The notes under the pieces: generated by a model | The model's input: the letters and a program-made list of their open reading frames with translations, nothing else | The model's database searches: none | What the model was told of the DNA's origin: nothing | Shown: positions 8,552 to 17,380 of the stretch, one piece after another | Position numbering within the stretch: position 1 is the stretch's first letter | Layout of the letters: each line of letters opens with the position of its first letter | Source: Streptomyces liliiviolaceus | Lineage (GTDB): Bacteria > Actinomycetota > Actinomycetes > Streptomycetales > Streptomycetaceae | Reading direction: 5' to 3' | DNA length: 64,000 nucleotides | Assembly (NCBI RefSeq): GCF_018070025.1 | Contig: NZ_JAGPYQ010000001.1 | Span: 3,286,001-3,350,000, forward strand | Position numbers and translations under genes: made by a program

Positions 8552-8842
8552 TCAGCTGCGTACGCGATTGGCGATCGCGTGCCCGATGAAGAGGTAGACG
8601 ACGGCTGCGAGACCGTAGCCCGCGACGACCCGTGCCCACTGCTCGTCGAACGTGAACAGGTCGTGCGACCAGCCGGCGAGCCAACGTGCGGAGTCATGGA
8701 TGAACTGGACGAACGAATTGCCCTGGTTGGCGTCCAGCAGGTACATGAGGATCCAGAGGCCGAGGATGCAGGCCATGATGTCGGCAACGACGGCTATGAC
8801 GCGGCCGGCTGAGTGGGAACCGTTGCGATATCGAGGGGACAT
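8552..8842 (-). CDS. Small two-helix membrane protein
   Basis: A 96-residue protein with two hydrophobic segments, about residues 16-38 (VIAVVADIMACILGLWILMY) and 71-88 (VVAGYGLAAVVYLFIGHAI), separated by an aromatic loop. It is probably an inner-membrane protein of unknown function. It is convergent with the preceding operon (32-bp gap) and divergent from the VWA operon. Codon use is normal for the genome, which supports it being real. I do not recognise a named family. Confidence 0.75.
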   Translation of the reverse strand: MSPRYRNGSHSAGRVIAVVADIMACILGLWILMYLLDANQGNSFVQFIHDSARWLAGWSHDLFTFDEQWARVVAGYGLAAVVYLFIGHAIANRVRS

Positions 8843-8999
8843 GTCATGCGGGTAGCCCTTGAATCCCGTATGAAACCTCCGGCTCTCCTCGTGATGGTTC
8901 GTCAGCCCGTACCCTGGATCTCAACTGCCGTTCGCCGTGAGGTGGTTCGGCGGTAAGCACGGTCACCGACGATCTGCCCCACAGTAGGGGGAGACGCCG

Positions 9000-10334
9000 G
9001 TGTCCGCGAACAGAGCCGAGAGACCCGCACGACCCGTCGCACGATCCGCGGGACCCGCCCGCACCGATCCGCCCACCGGCCCCGGACCCGCGCAGCCCGC
9101 GGAGGAACCCCGGCTCCCGGTCGGCGGGCCCGTCCGGAGCCGGCTGCGCCGCACGCTGGCCCTCGCGCTGCCCGTCCCCGTCGTCGGCCTCGTCCTGCTC
9201 CTGGCCTCCGGCCATCTGACGCTGCCGCTCGACCGGATCGTCACCATCGAGGCGAAGATGGCCTCCAAGCGGGACTTCTTCGAGAACCCCGAGGTCCGGC
9301 GCATCCTCATGAAGCACGGCTTCCGGGTGCACATCACCCGCATGGGCTCCCGGGACATCGCCACGCAGGACGTCGCGGGGTACGACGTCGTCTTCCCCTC
9401 CGGACAGCCCGCCGCGGACCTGATCACCCGCGAACGCGCCGAGGCCGGCCACCCCGCCCTCACCTACCGGCCCTTCGTCAGCCCCATCGTCCTCGCCACG
9501 TACCGGGAGTACGCCGAGACGCTGGACGACGCGGACATCGCCGAGCCCCAGCCGGCCGACACCTCCGACACCTCCGACAGCTCTGCCGACGGCTCCGCCG
9601 AACCGCTGTACTACACGCTCGACATGGGCAAGTTCCTGCGGCAGACGAAGCAGGGCAGGCGCTGGGACGACCTGGGCATCTCGAAGCACGGCGTCCACAA
9701 CGGCAACAAGATCCTCGCCCAGACCTCGGACGTCTGCGACTCCAACTCCGGCGGCACCTACCTCGGCCTCGTCTCCTTCGTATGGCACGGCAACGACGCT
9801 CCCGGCAACGGCAAGGACGCCGACAGCTACGCGCGGGACATCAAGGACCTGCTCATCGAACAGGGACTGCCGGGCTCCGAGCGCGCCGAGACCTACCTGT
9901 CCGTGGACGGCAAGAGCATCGCCCCGATCTCGGTGATCTACGAGCACCAGTTCCTGGCCCACCAGATCCGCTACGAGGCCGAGCACGGCAGGCCGGACAG
10001 CGGACGCGTCCTGCTCTACCCCTCGACCCGGTTCGTCACCGAACCCCAGCTCGTCGCCCTCACCGGGGACGGCGAACGGCTCGGCGAACTGGTCACCGAG
10101 GATCCCGAACTCCAGCACAAGGCGATGGAGTTGGGCTTCCGGGTGCGGGACGCCACCAGCGACTCGACCAGCGACCAGCTGGCGGCCTTCCTGGCGGACC
10201 GCGGCATCCAGGTGCCGGCCACCTCGGCCGACGACACCAAGGCGGTCCTGCCCCGGCTGCCCCTGCTGGAGCGGATGATCCAGACGGTCGGCGAGTGCCC
10301 GCCCGCGCAGTCGCCTCGGCAGGACGCCAAGTGA
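9000..10334 (+). CDS. Membrane-anchored extracellular binding-like protein, first gene of VWA operon
   Basis: A 444-residue protein. Residues 1-40 are Pro/Ala/Arg-rich and cytoplasmic; a single hydrophobic segment at about 48-68 (LALALPVPVVGLVLLLASGH) anchors it; the rest is predicted outside. The outer part looks like a solute-binding-like domain (DVVFPSGQPAADL, SFVWHGNDAPGNG) but I recognise no specific family. The GTG at 9000 has GTAGGGGGA just upstream. Its stop overlaps the start of the lipoprotein/VWA gene (GTGA), so the two are translationally coupled and probably form a cell-surface complex with the third gene product. Confidence 0.82.
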   Translation: MSANRAERPARPVARSAGPARTDPPTGPGPAQPAEEPRLPVGGPVRSRLRRTLALALPVPVVGLVLLLASGHLTLPLDRIVTIEAKMASKRDFFENPEVRRILMKHGFRVHITRMGSRDIATQDVAGYDVVFPSGQPAADLITRERAEAGHPALTYRPFVSPIVLATYREYAETLDDADIAEPQPADTSDTSDSSADGSAEPLYYTLDMGKFLRQTKQGRRWDDLGISKHGVHNGNKILAQTSDVCDSNSGGTYLGLVSFVWHGNDAPGNGKDADSYARDIKDLLIEQGLPGSERAETYLSVDGKSIAPISVIYEHQFLAHQIRYEAEHGRPDSGRVLLYPSTRFVTEPQLVALTGDGERLGELVTEDPELQHKAMELGFRVRDATSDSTSDQLAAFLADRGIQVPATSADDTKAVLPRLPLLERMIQTVGECPPAQSPRQDAK

Positions 10335-11944
10335 GGCGCGCGACAAGCATTCTGACGCTGTGTCTGGCATTGGCCGTCACGCTCACGCTGTCCCTGACCG
10401 CGGCCTGCTCCGGCGCCGGTGACGAGGACCCGACCACCCTGCGCGTCCTCGCCGGCCCCGATCTCGCCGTACTGGAGCCGCTGCTTGACGAGTTGAGGTC
10501 CGAGACCGGGGTCGAGCTGAAGATGGACTACCGGGCCGACGCCGACACCGGCGAGGAGCTGGCCGCCGCCGGAGCCTCCACCGCGAAGGGCGGCGGCGGC
10601 CACGAGGCCGCCTGGCTCTCCACCGACCGCTCCTTCCAGCTGCGCCACAAGGACATCGCCCGGGGGCTGCTGCGCACCCCGACCATGCTCTCGCCGGTCG
10701 TGGTCGGCCTGCGCGCCGACGCGGCACGCGCACTCCACGCCAAGTCGCCGGGCACGCAACTGAGTTGGGCCGACCTCGCCGACGCCGCCGCCACCGGCAC
10801 CCTGCGCTTCGGCATGGCCGACCCGCGGCGGACGGGGACCGGCCTCGCCGCACTCGTCGGCGTCGCCACCGCGGCGGCCGGCACCGGCGGCGCCCTGCGC
10901 GAGGACGACGTCTCCTGCGACCGGCTGCGCGGCTTCCGCTCCGGACAGCGGATCACCGCCGCCTCCACCCGCGACCTCCTCGACGACTTCACCGACCACC
11001 CCGGTAGGGCGAACGCGCTCATCACCTACGAGTCCGACCTCCTCGCCCTCGACTCCGGCGGCCGGCTCAAGGAGGAGCTGGAGATCGTGCGCCCCAAGGA
11101 CGGCACGGTCCTCGCCGACTTCCCGCTGCTCCTCCTCGACCCGGGCCGACGGGCCGCCTACGACAAGGTCGTCCAGTGGCTGCGGCAGGACTCCGTACAG
11201 CGGAAGATCATGCGGACGGCACTGCGGCGCCCGGTGAACCCGTCGGTCGCCAGGGAGGGGGAGCTGCGGGCGCCTCTCGGCAACGCGCTCTACTTCCCCG
11301 ACCGGCCGGACGTCCTGGAACGCCTCCTCGACGACTACGGCGATCCTGCCCACCGCGTCGCGGACCAGGTCGTCTTCCTGCTCGACTTCTCCGGCTCGAT
11401 GCGCGGGCAACGCATGGCGGAGCTGCGCGAGGCGTTCGCCGACCTCAGCGGCGCGGACTCCTCGGCGACGGGCGCCTTCGCCCGCTTCTACCAGGGCGAA
11501 CGGCTGACCGTCGTACGGTTCGGCGGCCGGGTCCTGGAGGAACGGACCGTCACCGTGCGGGGACAGCGGGACCTGCGCACCCTCGCCGACGTCGTCGCCC
11601 GCGGCGGCTACGGCGACGCGACCGCCGTCTGGACCGCGCTCGACCACGGCTACCGCACGGCCTCCGCCGCGCTGGCCGACGAACCCGAACGGTCCGTGTC
11701 CATCGTGCTGATGACGGACGGCGAGAACAACGCGGGCATCGCGTACGAGGAGTTCGTACGCCGTTACGAGGCGCGGTCCGCCGGAACCCGTGCCGCGGTC
11801 CACACCTACCCCGTGCACTTCGGGGAGGCAGACGCCGGAGCCCTTCGGCGCGCCGCCGACAGGACGGGCGGACGCATGGTGGACGCGGACGCGCGGGGAT
11901 CGTCCCTTTCCGAGGCGTTCAAGGAGATCCGTGGCTGTCGTTGA
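10331..11944 (+). CDS. Lipoprotein with solute-binding-like and VWA domains
   Basis: A 537-residue predicted lipoprotein. The signal peptide ends in a lipobox (LSLTAAC, Cys about residue 24). Residues 30-310 resemble an extracellular solute-binding domain (LRVLAGPDLAVLEPLLDEL at its start). Residues about 345-530 form a von Willebrand A domain: VVFLLDFSGSMRG supplies the MIDAS DxSxS motif, DATAVW supplies the threonine and VLMTDGENNAG the last aspartate. VWA domains bind a protein partner through the metal. The gene overlaps both neighbours, so the three are one operon. The domain pair suggests ligand sensing outside the cell coupled to complex assembly; this is inference. Confidence 0.85.
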   Translation: MRRATSILTLCLALAVTLTLSLTAACSGAGDEDPTTLRVLAGPDLAVLEPLLDELRSETGVELKMDYRADADTGEELAAAGASTAKGGGGHEAAWLSTDRSFQLRHKDIARGLLRTPTMLSPVVVGLRADAARALHAKSPGTQLSWADLADAAATGTLRFGMADPRRTGTGLAALVGVATAAAGTGGALREDDVSCDRLRGFRSGQRITAASTRDLLDDFTDHPGRANALITYESDLLALDSGGRLKEELEIVRPKDGTVLADFPLLLLDPGRRAAYDKVVQWLRQDSVQRKIMRTALRRPVNPSVAREGELRAPLGNALYFPDRPDVLERLLDDYGDPAHRVADQVVFLLDFSGSMRGQRMAELREAFADLSGADSSATGAFARFYQGERLTVVRFGGRVLEERTVTVRGQRDLRTLADVVARGGYGDATAVWTALDHGYRTASAALADEPERSVSIVLMTDGENNAGIAYEEFVRRYEARSAGTRAAVHTYPVHFGEADAGALRRAADRTGGRMVDADARGSSLSEAFKEIRGCR

Positions 11945-12719
11945 CGCGCAGTGGTGGGGTGTGTGGTGGCCGTGGATGACGGTGTGGCTCGTCACCGCGG
12001 CCGGTGTGGTGACGGTCTGCGCCGTGCTGGTGCGGCATGTGCGGGAACGCGGGCGCGGGAGCCTCGGCCGGCGGGGTGTGGGGCAGAGGTCCGCGTACAG
12101 CGTCTGCTTCTACCTGGACGAGAAGGCGGTGATGGATCTCTACAGGATCGGCAACTACAGCGCGGCGCTGGAAGAGGCCGTCGAACACCGCACCAACGTC
12201 AACACCAGCGTGGGACTGTGGGGCAGGCTGCTGCCGTGGACGGTCAAGGCCAACCGGGACGTCACGCAGGAGAAGTTCAGCAGTTACGTGGCCAAGAGCG
12301 AGCCGATCTCCGTGATCGGGATGCTGCTGGACGCGTTCGAACGGGCCGATGTCATCGTCCACGCGGACCTGCGCACCGGGGATGTCACTCCGAACCGCGC
12401 CCTCGCCGAGGCGCTCGGTGGCGGGGCCGACGGGGGTGGTGTCGCGCTCAGCGACATCGAGGAGTTCGTGTCGGTCCGGGGGCGCTTCCTGGTGGAGCCG
12501 CAGCCGGAATCCGGGGCGGCGCGGGAGATCGTGCTGCGGGCCCCGTACGGCGACGACGCCGAGCGGCCCGCGCACGTCCGTGTGACGTGCGCGCCGGGGG
12601 GTCTGCGCAACGAGCGCCTCGGCAGTGGCACGTTCCAGGCGCGGTGCCTCGGCAAGATGACGGGGTGGCGTGAGGACACGCGCGAGGTCACGCTGGAAGC
12701 GATAGCCATATTCCGCTGA
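11931..12719 (+). CDS. Single-span membrane protein, third gene of VWA operon
   Basis: A 262-residue protein with one N-terminal transmembrane helix (about residues 11-36, WWPWMTVWLVTAAGVVTVCA) followed by a soluble, probably cytoplasmic domain starting SVCFYLDEKAVMDLY. The GTG at 11931 has a strong AAGGAGATCC in front and overlaps the VWA gene by 14 bases; the longer reading from 11790 lies wholly inside that gene and is rejected. The YLDE start of the domain recalls DUF6414-type proteins, but that is a weak similarity. Its place in the operon suggests it links the outer VWA lipoprotein to the cytoplasm. Confidence 0.8.
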   Translation: MAVVDAQWWGVWWPWMTVWLVTAAGVVTVCAVLVRHVRERGRGSLGRRGVGQRSAYSVCFYLDEKAVMDLYRIGNYSAALEEAVEHRTNVNTSVGLWGRLLPWTVKANRDVTQEKFSSYVAKSEPISVIGMLLDAFERADVIVHADLRTGDVTPNRALAEALGGGADGGGVALSDIEEFVSVRGRFLVEPQPESGAAREIVLRAPYGDDAERPAHVRVTCAPGGLRNERLGSGTFQARCLGKMTGWREDTREVTLEAIAIFR

Positions 12720-12804
12720 CCCACCCTGCGGTGACCTGCGGGTCCGCGTCCCTGAAGGCCGGGGCCGGGGTGACGTCTCGCCTGCGGGTCCGCTGTGGCT
12801 GGCC

Positions 12805-12940
12805 GCGCAGTTCCCCGCGCCCCTGAAACCCCGGGGGTGCGTTGTCGTCTGCGAGTCCGCTGTGGCTGATCGCGCAGTTCCCCGCGCCCCTAAAAGCAGG
12901 GGCTTCTGGCGGGCCCCGTTAGGGGCGCGGGGAACTGCGC
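12805..12940. repeat. Dispersed GC-rich repeat, three copies between convergent genes
   Basis: GCGCAGTTCCCCGCGCCCCT occurs at 12805-12824 and 12872-12891 and in inverted orientation at 12921-12940. Copies two and three can pair in a 20-bp stem with a 29-nt loop. The whole 275-bp spacer between two convergent genes is made of this repeat and its GTGGCTGGCC / GGCCAGCC flanks, with no coding potential. Confidence 0.85.
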
Positions 12941-12994
12941 GGCCAGCCCCCACCGGGCCCGCAGGTGAAGAAACAGTCCAGCTCAGCGCCGCTG

Positions 12995-14002
12995 TCAGTT
13001 CAGGTCTGCCAGGACTCTTAGCGTGTGGGGGTCCGGGGACAGGAGCAGGAGGTCCGTCACCGGACCCTTGCGCCACAGGTCCAGACGTTCAGCGATCCGT
13101 TCGCGCGGGCCGATCAAGGAGATCTCGTCCGCGAACGCATCCGGCACGGCAAGCACCGCCTCCTCCCGCCGCCCCGCCAGAAACAACTCCTGCACCCGCC
13201 GAGCCTCCTCCTCGAACCCCATCCGCCCCATCAGATCCGCATGGAAGTTGCGCGCCGCATGCCCCATCCCCCCGATGTAGAAGCCGAGCATCGCCTTCAC
13301 CGGCAGCAACCCCTCGGCGACGTCGTCGCACACCTTCGCCCGGGCCATCGGAGCGACGAGGAACCCCTCGGGCGCGGCGTCCAGGGAAGCCTCGTACACC
13401 GCTGTCCGCATCGGCGACCAGTACAACGGCAGCCAGCCGTCCGCGATCCGTGCCGTCTGGGCGATGTTCTTCGGCCCCTCGGCGCCCAGCAGGACGGGCA
13501 GGCCGGACCGGAGCGGGTGCGTGATGGGCTTGAGGGCCTTGCCGAGCCCGGTGCCGTCCGCGCCCCGGTACGGGTGGGAGTGGAAGCGGCCGTCCAGTTC
13601 GACCGGCCCCTCGCGCCGCAGGACCTGGCGTACGACGTCGACGTACTCCCGGGTCGCTGTGAGCGGTGACTTCGGGAACGGGCGCCCGTACCAGCCCTCG
13701 ACGACCTGCGGCCCGGACAGCCCGAGGCCGAGCATCACGCGCCCGCCCGAGAGGTGGTCGAGTGTGAGCGCGTGCATCGCCGTCGTGGTGGGGGAGCGGG
13801 CCGCCATCTGCGCAACCGCCGTACCCAGCTTGATCCTTGAGGTCCGCGCGGCGATCCAGGTGAGCGGGGTGAAGGCGTCCGAGCCCCAGGACTCGGCGGT
13901 CCACACCGAGTCGTAGCCGAGCCGTTCCGCCTCCAGGGCGAGGGGCACATGGTCGGCCGAGGGGCCGCGGCCCCAGTATCCGAGGGCGAGTCCGAGCCGC
14001 AT
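12995..14002 (-). CDS. LLM-class F420-dependent oxidoreductase (Rv3520c-like)
   Basis: A 335-residue luciferase-like TIM-barrel oxidoreductase that probably uses coenzyme F420. Typical elements are LGYWGRGPSADH at the start, TAESWGSDAFTPL, KLGTAV, LGLGLSGPQVVEGWYG and ADGWLPLYWSP. The phrase pattern GLGKALKPITHPLR closely matches, from memory, M. tuberculosis Rv3520c, a KstR-regulon gene. That agrees with the other KstR-type genes here, although no TnnAACnnGTTnnA site lies in its promoter; instead a different palindrome (TGACG-N3-CGTCA) lies 11 bp upstream of the ATG. Substrate unknown. Confidence 0.9.
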   Translation of the reverse strand: MRLGLALGYWGRGPSADHVPLALEAERLGYDSVWTAESWGSDAFTPLTWIAARTSRIKLGTAVAQMAARSPTTTAMHALTLDHLSGGRVMLGLGLSGPQVVEGWYGRPFPKSPLTATREYVDVVRQVLRREGPVELDGRFHSHPYRGADGTGLGKALKPITHPLRSGLPVLLGAEGPKNIAQTARIADGWLPLYWSPMRTAVYEASLDAAPEGFLVAPMARAKVCDDVAEGLLPVKAMLGFYIGGMGHAARNFHADLMGRMGFEEEARRVQELFLAGRREEAVLAVPDAFADEISLIGPRERIAERLDLWRKGPVTDLLLLSPDPHTLRVLADLN

Positions 14003-14012
14003 ACACCACTCC

Positions 14013-14025
14013 TGACGGTACGTCA
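14013..14025. promoter_or_regulatory. Palindrome TGACGGTACGTCA before LLM oxidoreductase
   Basis: A perfect TGACG-N3-CGTCA inverted repeat sits 11 bp upstream of the LLM oxidoreductase start. Its position over the ribosome site or start of transcription suits a repressor operator. The cognate regulator is unknown. Confidence 0.4.
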
Positions 14026-14129
14026 GATGTCATCCGGGCCGGCCCGACTGTACGGGAACGGCCCCCCGCCCGGAAGGGCTCCGAGGAGCACCCTGGGCGG
14101 AGGGCCGTGACGGACCGGCGGTGACGGGG

Positions 14130-14984
14130 TCAGCCGCGCTGGATCCCGGACGTGTCCTGCAGCACACCGCGGCGGCCGTCCTGCGTCTGGGCCACCAGGC
14201 TCGGACCGCGCTGCTCGACGGCCAAGTACCACGTACCCGGCGCCAGTTCGGCGATCGGCGTGGGCGAACCGTCCTCCGCGAACAGCGGACGGGCCACCGG
14301 CACCGCGAACCAGAACGGGGCGAAGTCACCCGCGGGCTGCTGCGCCTGCGGAGCCTGCGCCTGGTGGGGCTGCTGCGGCTGGGGCTGGCCGGGCTGGCCG
14401 CCGAACGGCTGGCCCTGCTGCGGCTGACCGGGCTGGCCGCCGAACGACGGGCCCGGCTGCTGGGCGCCCGGGTAGCCGTAACCACCCTGCGGCTGACCGC
14501 CGTAGGGCTGCGGGGCGGCCGGCTTCGGGGGCGGCAGGAGCGCGCCCTTGAGGGCCGGGACCAGCGGGGTGGCGATCGCCGCACCGGCGAGCACCAGCGT
14601 GGCGATGAAGCTGAGGATGAGGCCGGTGCCGCTGCCGATGGCGTCACTGCCACCGTTGTTGTCGAAGCCGCCGGCCGGGTCGAAGATGTTCCCGAGGGCG
14701 CTCCAGGCGGCGAACACCGTGAAGGCGACACCGAACGGACCGAGGTCGAGACCGGCGACCTTCGGCGCCTGCGGCAGACCGCGGGCGACGACGATCAGCG
14801 CGGCGCCGATGATCCCGGCCAGGGTGACGCTCAGGAGGACCGGGCCACTTCCCCAGGCGTTCGGGATGTCGGCGCTGTCGGGGGCCCCGTCGATCGAGTA
14901 GATGTCGAGGAACGACGCGATCAACAGCAGAACCGCTGCTCCGATCACCACGCCGTCGCCCCTAGTGAGGGAGCGGATATTCAC
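14130..14984 (-). CDS. Membrane protein with Gln/Pro/Gly-rich tail
   Basis: A 284-residue protein with four hydrophobic segments in residues about 13-155 (for example VVIGAAVLLLIASFLDIY and LLSVTLAGIIGAALIVVA). A disordered region of about 75 residues follows, with repeats of FGGQPGQPQ type, and then a short globular end (FAPFWFAVPVARPLF ... TWYLAVEQ). The GTG at 14984 follows AAGGACC. It is probably an inner-membrane protein with a cytoplasmic tail and resembles actinobacterial DUF5336-like proteins, but the function is unknown. The repeats are imperfect GGCTG-rich codons and may vary between strains. Confidence 0.8.
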   Translation of the reverse strand: MNIRSLTRGDGVVIGAAVLLLIASFLDIYSIDGAPDSADIPNAWGSGPVLLSVTLAGIIGAALIVVARGLPQAPKVAGLDLGPFGVAFTVFAAWSALGNIFDPAGGFDNNGGSDAIGSGTGLILSFIATLVLAGAAIATPLVPALKGALLPPPKPAAPQPYGGQPQGGYGYPGAQQPGPSFGGQPGQPQQGQPFGGQPGQPQPQQPHQAQAPQAQQPAGDFAPFWFAVPVARPLFAEDGSPTPIAELAPGTWYLAVEQRGPSLVAQTQDGRRGVLQDTSGIQRG

Positions 14985-15142
14985 TTCAGGTCCTTCGTCA
15001 GTCGTCTCGTCATCGGTAGAGGCGTCGCTCCCACCACGTCGCCGTCAGGTCGTGGTGTGCAGCGCAGGGGTGGCCCCTTATCGTAGGGAGGACACTATCG
15101 CCCGCCCTACACGGGTGTCCGCCCGGATGTCCCCTCTGATCG

Positions 15143-16126
15143 CTACCCGCGCAGGAAACTCACGATTCCCTCAGAGATTCCCTCCGCCGCCTTCTGCCGC
15201 CAAGTGCCGCTGGTCAGCTGCGCGGAGTCCTTGGTGTCACGCATGTTGCCGCACTCGATGAACACCTTCGGAACCGTTGACAGATTGAGACCGCCGAGGT
15301 CTTTGCGGACATCGAGGCCGGTCCCGTCACCGATGTAGTTGGAGGGCGGCCCGCCCGTGGTGCGCAGGAAACCGCCGGCGATGCGTTCGCCGAGCGCGCG
15401 CGACGAGGCCACGATGGGGCGGGTGTCGGCGGCGCCGGAGTGCACCGAGCCCGGCAGGATCACATGGAAGCCGCGGTTGCCGGCCGCCGAGCCGTCCGCG
15501 TGGATCGACACGACGGCGTCCGCCTCGGCCTTGTTGCCGATCTCGGCCCGCTCGTCGACGCACGGGCCCCAGGCGCGGTCGCCGTCCTGGGTGAACTTCA
15601 CCGTGGCGCCCTCCTTCTTGAGGATCGTGCGCAGCCGGTGCGAGACGTCGAGGGTGAACTCGGCCTCGGTGTAACCGGCGTTGGTCGACGTGCCCGTCGT
15701 GTCGCACTCCTTCCAGTTCGTCCCGATGTTCACCTTGCGGTTGATGTCGGACGGGTGCCGGAAGTTGCCGGGGTTGTGACCGGGGTCGATGACGACGACC
15801 TTGCCCTTGAGGGGGCCGGAGCCGGCGGGGGCGCCGGACTCCTCGCCGCCGCCCGACTGGCCGGTGCCGCCGCCGGTCTGCTGTTTGCCGTCCTCGGAGG
15901 GGCCCGGCAGCTCGGACGAGGGCGCGGACGCGGCGGCGCTCGCGCTCGCCGAGGCCGACGTCTGTGCGGCCGCCGATCCGTCGCCGTCGGAGTCGCCCAC
16001 CGCCTGCCACACCAGCCAGCCCACGAGGGCTCCCGGTACGAGCGCGGCGACGGCGACGGTCAGGGGTGCGCGCAGGGGGTGGCGCGGGGGGCGTGGGGGT
16101 TCGAAGTCCGGGCCTACGTATGACAC
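15143..16126 (-). CDS. N-acetylmuramoyl-L-alanine amidase (Amidase_3)
   Basis: A 327-residue protein with an N-terminal membrane anchor (about residues 21-43, LTVAVAALVPGALVGWLVWQ), an Ala/Ser/Gly-rich linker, and a zinc amidase domain that cleaves the lactyl-Ala bond of peptidoglycan outside the membrane. Metal ligands are visible in VVIDPGHNPGN (His), GYTEAEFTLD (Glu) and VVSIHADGS (His), with the catalytic Glu in VFIECGNM. GTG at 16126 is the start, preceded by GTAAGG. Convergence or overlap with neighbours is absent; it lies 98 bp downstream of a methyltransferase on the same strand. It probably acts in wall remodelling. Confidence 0.92.
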   Translation of the reverse strand: MSYVGPDFEPPRPPRHPLRAPLTVAVAALVPGALVGWLVWQAVGDSDGDGSAAAQTSASASASAAASAPSSELPGPSEDGKQQTGGGTGQSGGGEESGAPAGSGPLKGKVVVIDPGHNPGNFRHPSDINRKVNIGTNWKECDTTGTSTNAGYTEAEFTLDVSHRLRTILKKEGATVKFTQDGDRAWGPCVDERAEIGNKAEADAVVSIHADGSAAGNRGFHVILPGSVHSGAADTRPIVASSRALGERIAGGFLRTTGGPPSNYIGDGTGLDVRKDLGGLNLSTVPKVFIECGNMRDTKDSAQLTSGTWRQKAAEGISEGIVSFLRG

Positions 16127-16224
16127 GGCCAACACCTTACGGGTCGACCGGGTGGTGTGCGGGTAGGGAGGGGGCCGGGGTGGCGCTCGCCGGATCCCTC
16201 GTACGGATCCTGCCTGCGGCTCTC

Positions 16225-16875
16225 TCAGATCCCCTCGCCCGTGCGGCGCAGCACCCGCAGGGAGTCCGTCGCCGAGACCTCCGTGAACGCGCCGGACTCC
16301 AGCGCCCGCAGATACACGCGGTACGGCGCCTGGCCGGTGAACTCGTCCACCGGGTCGGGGAACACGTCGTGGATGAGCAGCAGCCCGCCCTCGGCGACAT
16401 GGGGCGCCCAGCCCTCGTAGTCGCCGCTCGCGTGCTCGTCGGTGTGGCCGCCGTCGATGAAGACGAGGCCGAGGGGGGAGTTCCAGAAGGCGGCGATCTG
16501 CGGGGAGCGGCCGACGACCGCGACCACGTGGTCCTCCAGGCCGGCCCGGTGGAGCGTACGGCGGAAGGTCGGCAGGGTGTCCATGAGCGCCAGCTCCGGG
16601 TCGACCGTGGAGGGGTCGTGGTACTCCCAGCCGGGCTGCTGTTCCTCGCTGCCGCGGTGGTGGTCGACGGTGATCGCCGTGACACCTGCCTCGCGGGCGG
16701 CGTCGGCGAGCAGGATCGTGGAGCGGCCGCAGTACGTGCCGACCTCCAGCAGGGGCAGCCCGAGCCGTCCCGCCTCGACGGCGGCCCCGTACAGGGCGAG
16801 CCCTTCCCGCACGGGCATGAACCCCTTGGCCCCCTCGAACGCGGCGAGCACTGCGGGGGTGGGGGCCGGGGGCAT
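16225..16875 (-). CDS. Class I SAM methyltransferase (CmcI-like)
   Basis: A 216-residue methyltransferase with motif I LLEVGTYCGRSTILLADA, the acidic ITVDHHRGSEEQQPG, and LVFIDGGHTDEHASGDYEGW as metal/substrate loop; this resembles the CmcI/O-methyltransferase-like group of predicted actinobacterial enzymes. The ATG at 16873-16875 has a clear GGAGGAA five bases upstream, which decides the start over a longer frame to 16923. The upstream 500 bp is filled with dispersed repeats rather than a clean promoter. Substrate unknown. Confidence 0.88.
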   Translation of the reverse strand: MPPAPTPAVLAAFEGAKGFMPVREGLALYGAAVEAGRLGLPLLEVGTYCGRSTILLADAAREAGVTAITVDHHRGSEEQQPGWEYHDPSTVDPELALMDTLPTFRRTLHRAGLEDHVVAVVGRSPQIAAFWNSPLGLVFIDGGHTDEHASGDYEGWAPHVAEGGLLLIHDVFPDPVDEFTGQAPYRVYLRALESGAFTEVSATDSLRVLRRTGEGI

Positions 16876-16939
16876 GGGGTTCCTCCAGGTCGTACGTACG
16901 GATGTGCCGCCATGGTGCCCCACGCCTGCGGCAGCGCGC

Positions 16940-17375
16940 CGTCAGGGGCGCCCTCAAGGGGCGCGGGGAACGGCGCGCCCAGCCACGACGGGCCCGCACC
17001 CGACGACGCGGGCCTCGTGGGCGCCCCGTCAGGGGCGCGGGGAACGGCGCGAGCAACCACGACGTACCTGCACCCGACGACTGGCCCCTTAGGGGCGCGA
17101 GGAACTGCGCGGCCAGCCACGACGTGTCCGCAGCCGACGAACTGCCCCGTTAGGGGCGCGGGGAACTGCGCGGCCGGCCACGATGTGGCTGCGGTCGGCC
17201 ATCCGGCCCGGGGATGCTGGGATTCGTCTGCGGGCCCGCTGTGGCTGGCCGCGCAGTTCCCCGCGCCCCTTAAGGGCGCCCTTCGGGCTGCCCAGCCCGG
17301 GGATTCGTCTGCGGGCTCGTCGTGGCTGGCCGCGCCGTTCCCCGCGCCCCTAAAGGCGCCCGCACCCCTTACGGG
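16940..17375. repeat. Dispersed GC-rich repeat cluster (six copies)
   Basis: This 500-bp spacer holds four copies in the GGGGCGCGGGGAACNGCGCG orientation (near 16959, 17033, 17092 and 17154) followed by two inverted copies (near 17253 and 17332). Each carries the GTGGCTGGCC or GGCCAGCCAC flank and a conserved GACG...CCCGACGA spacer. Different copies can pair into long alternative stems. I see no gene here. Confidence 0.85.
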
Positions 17376-17380
17376 GCGCG

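Noticed and set aside
8844..10370. 508-codon reverse frame over the VWA operon start
   Set aside because: The forward frame has a signal anchor, coupled starts and sensible codon use; the reverse frame has none of these.
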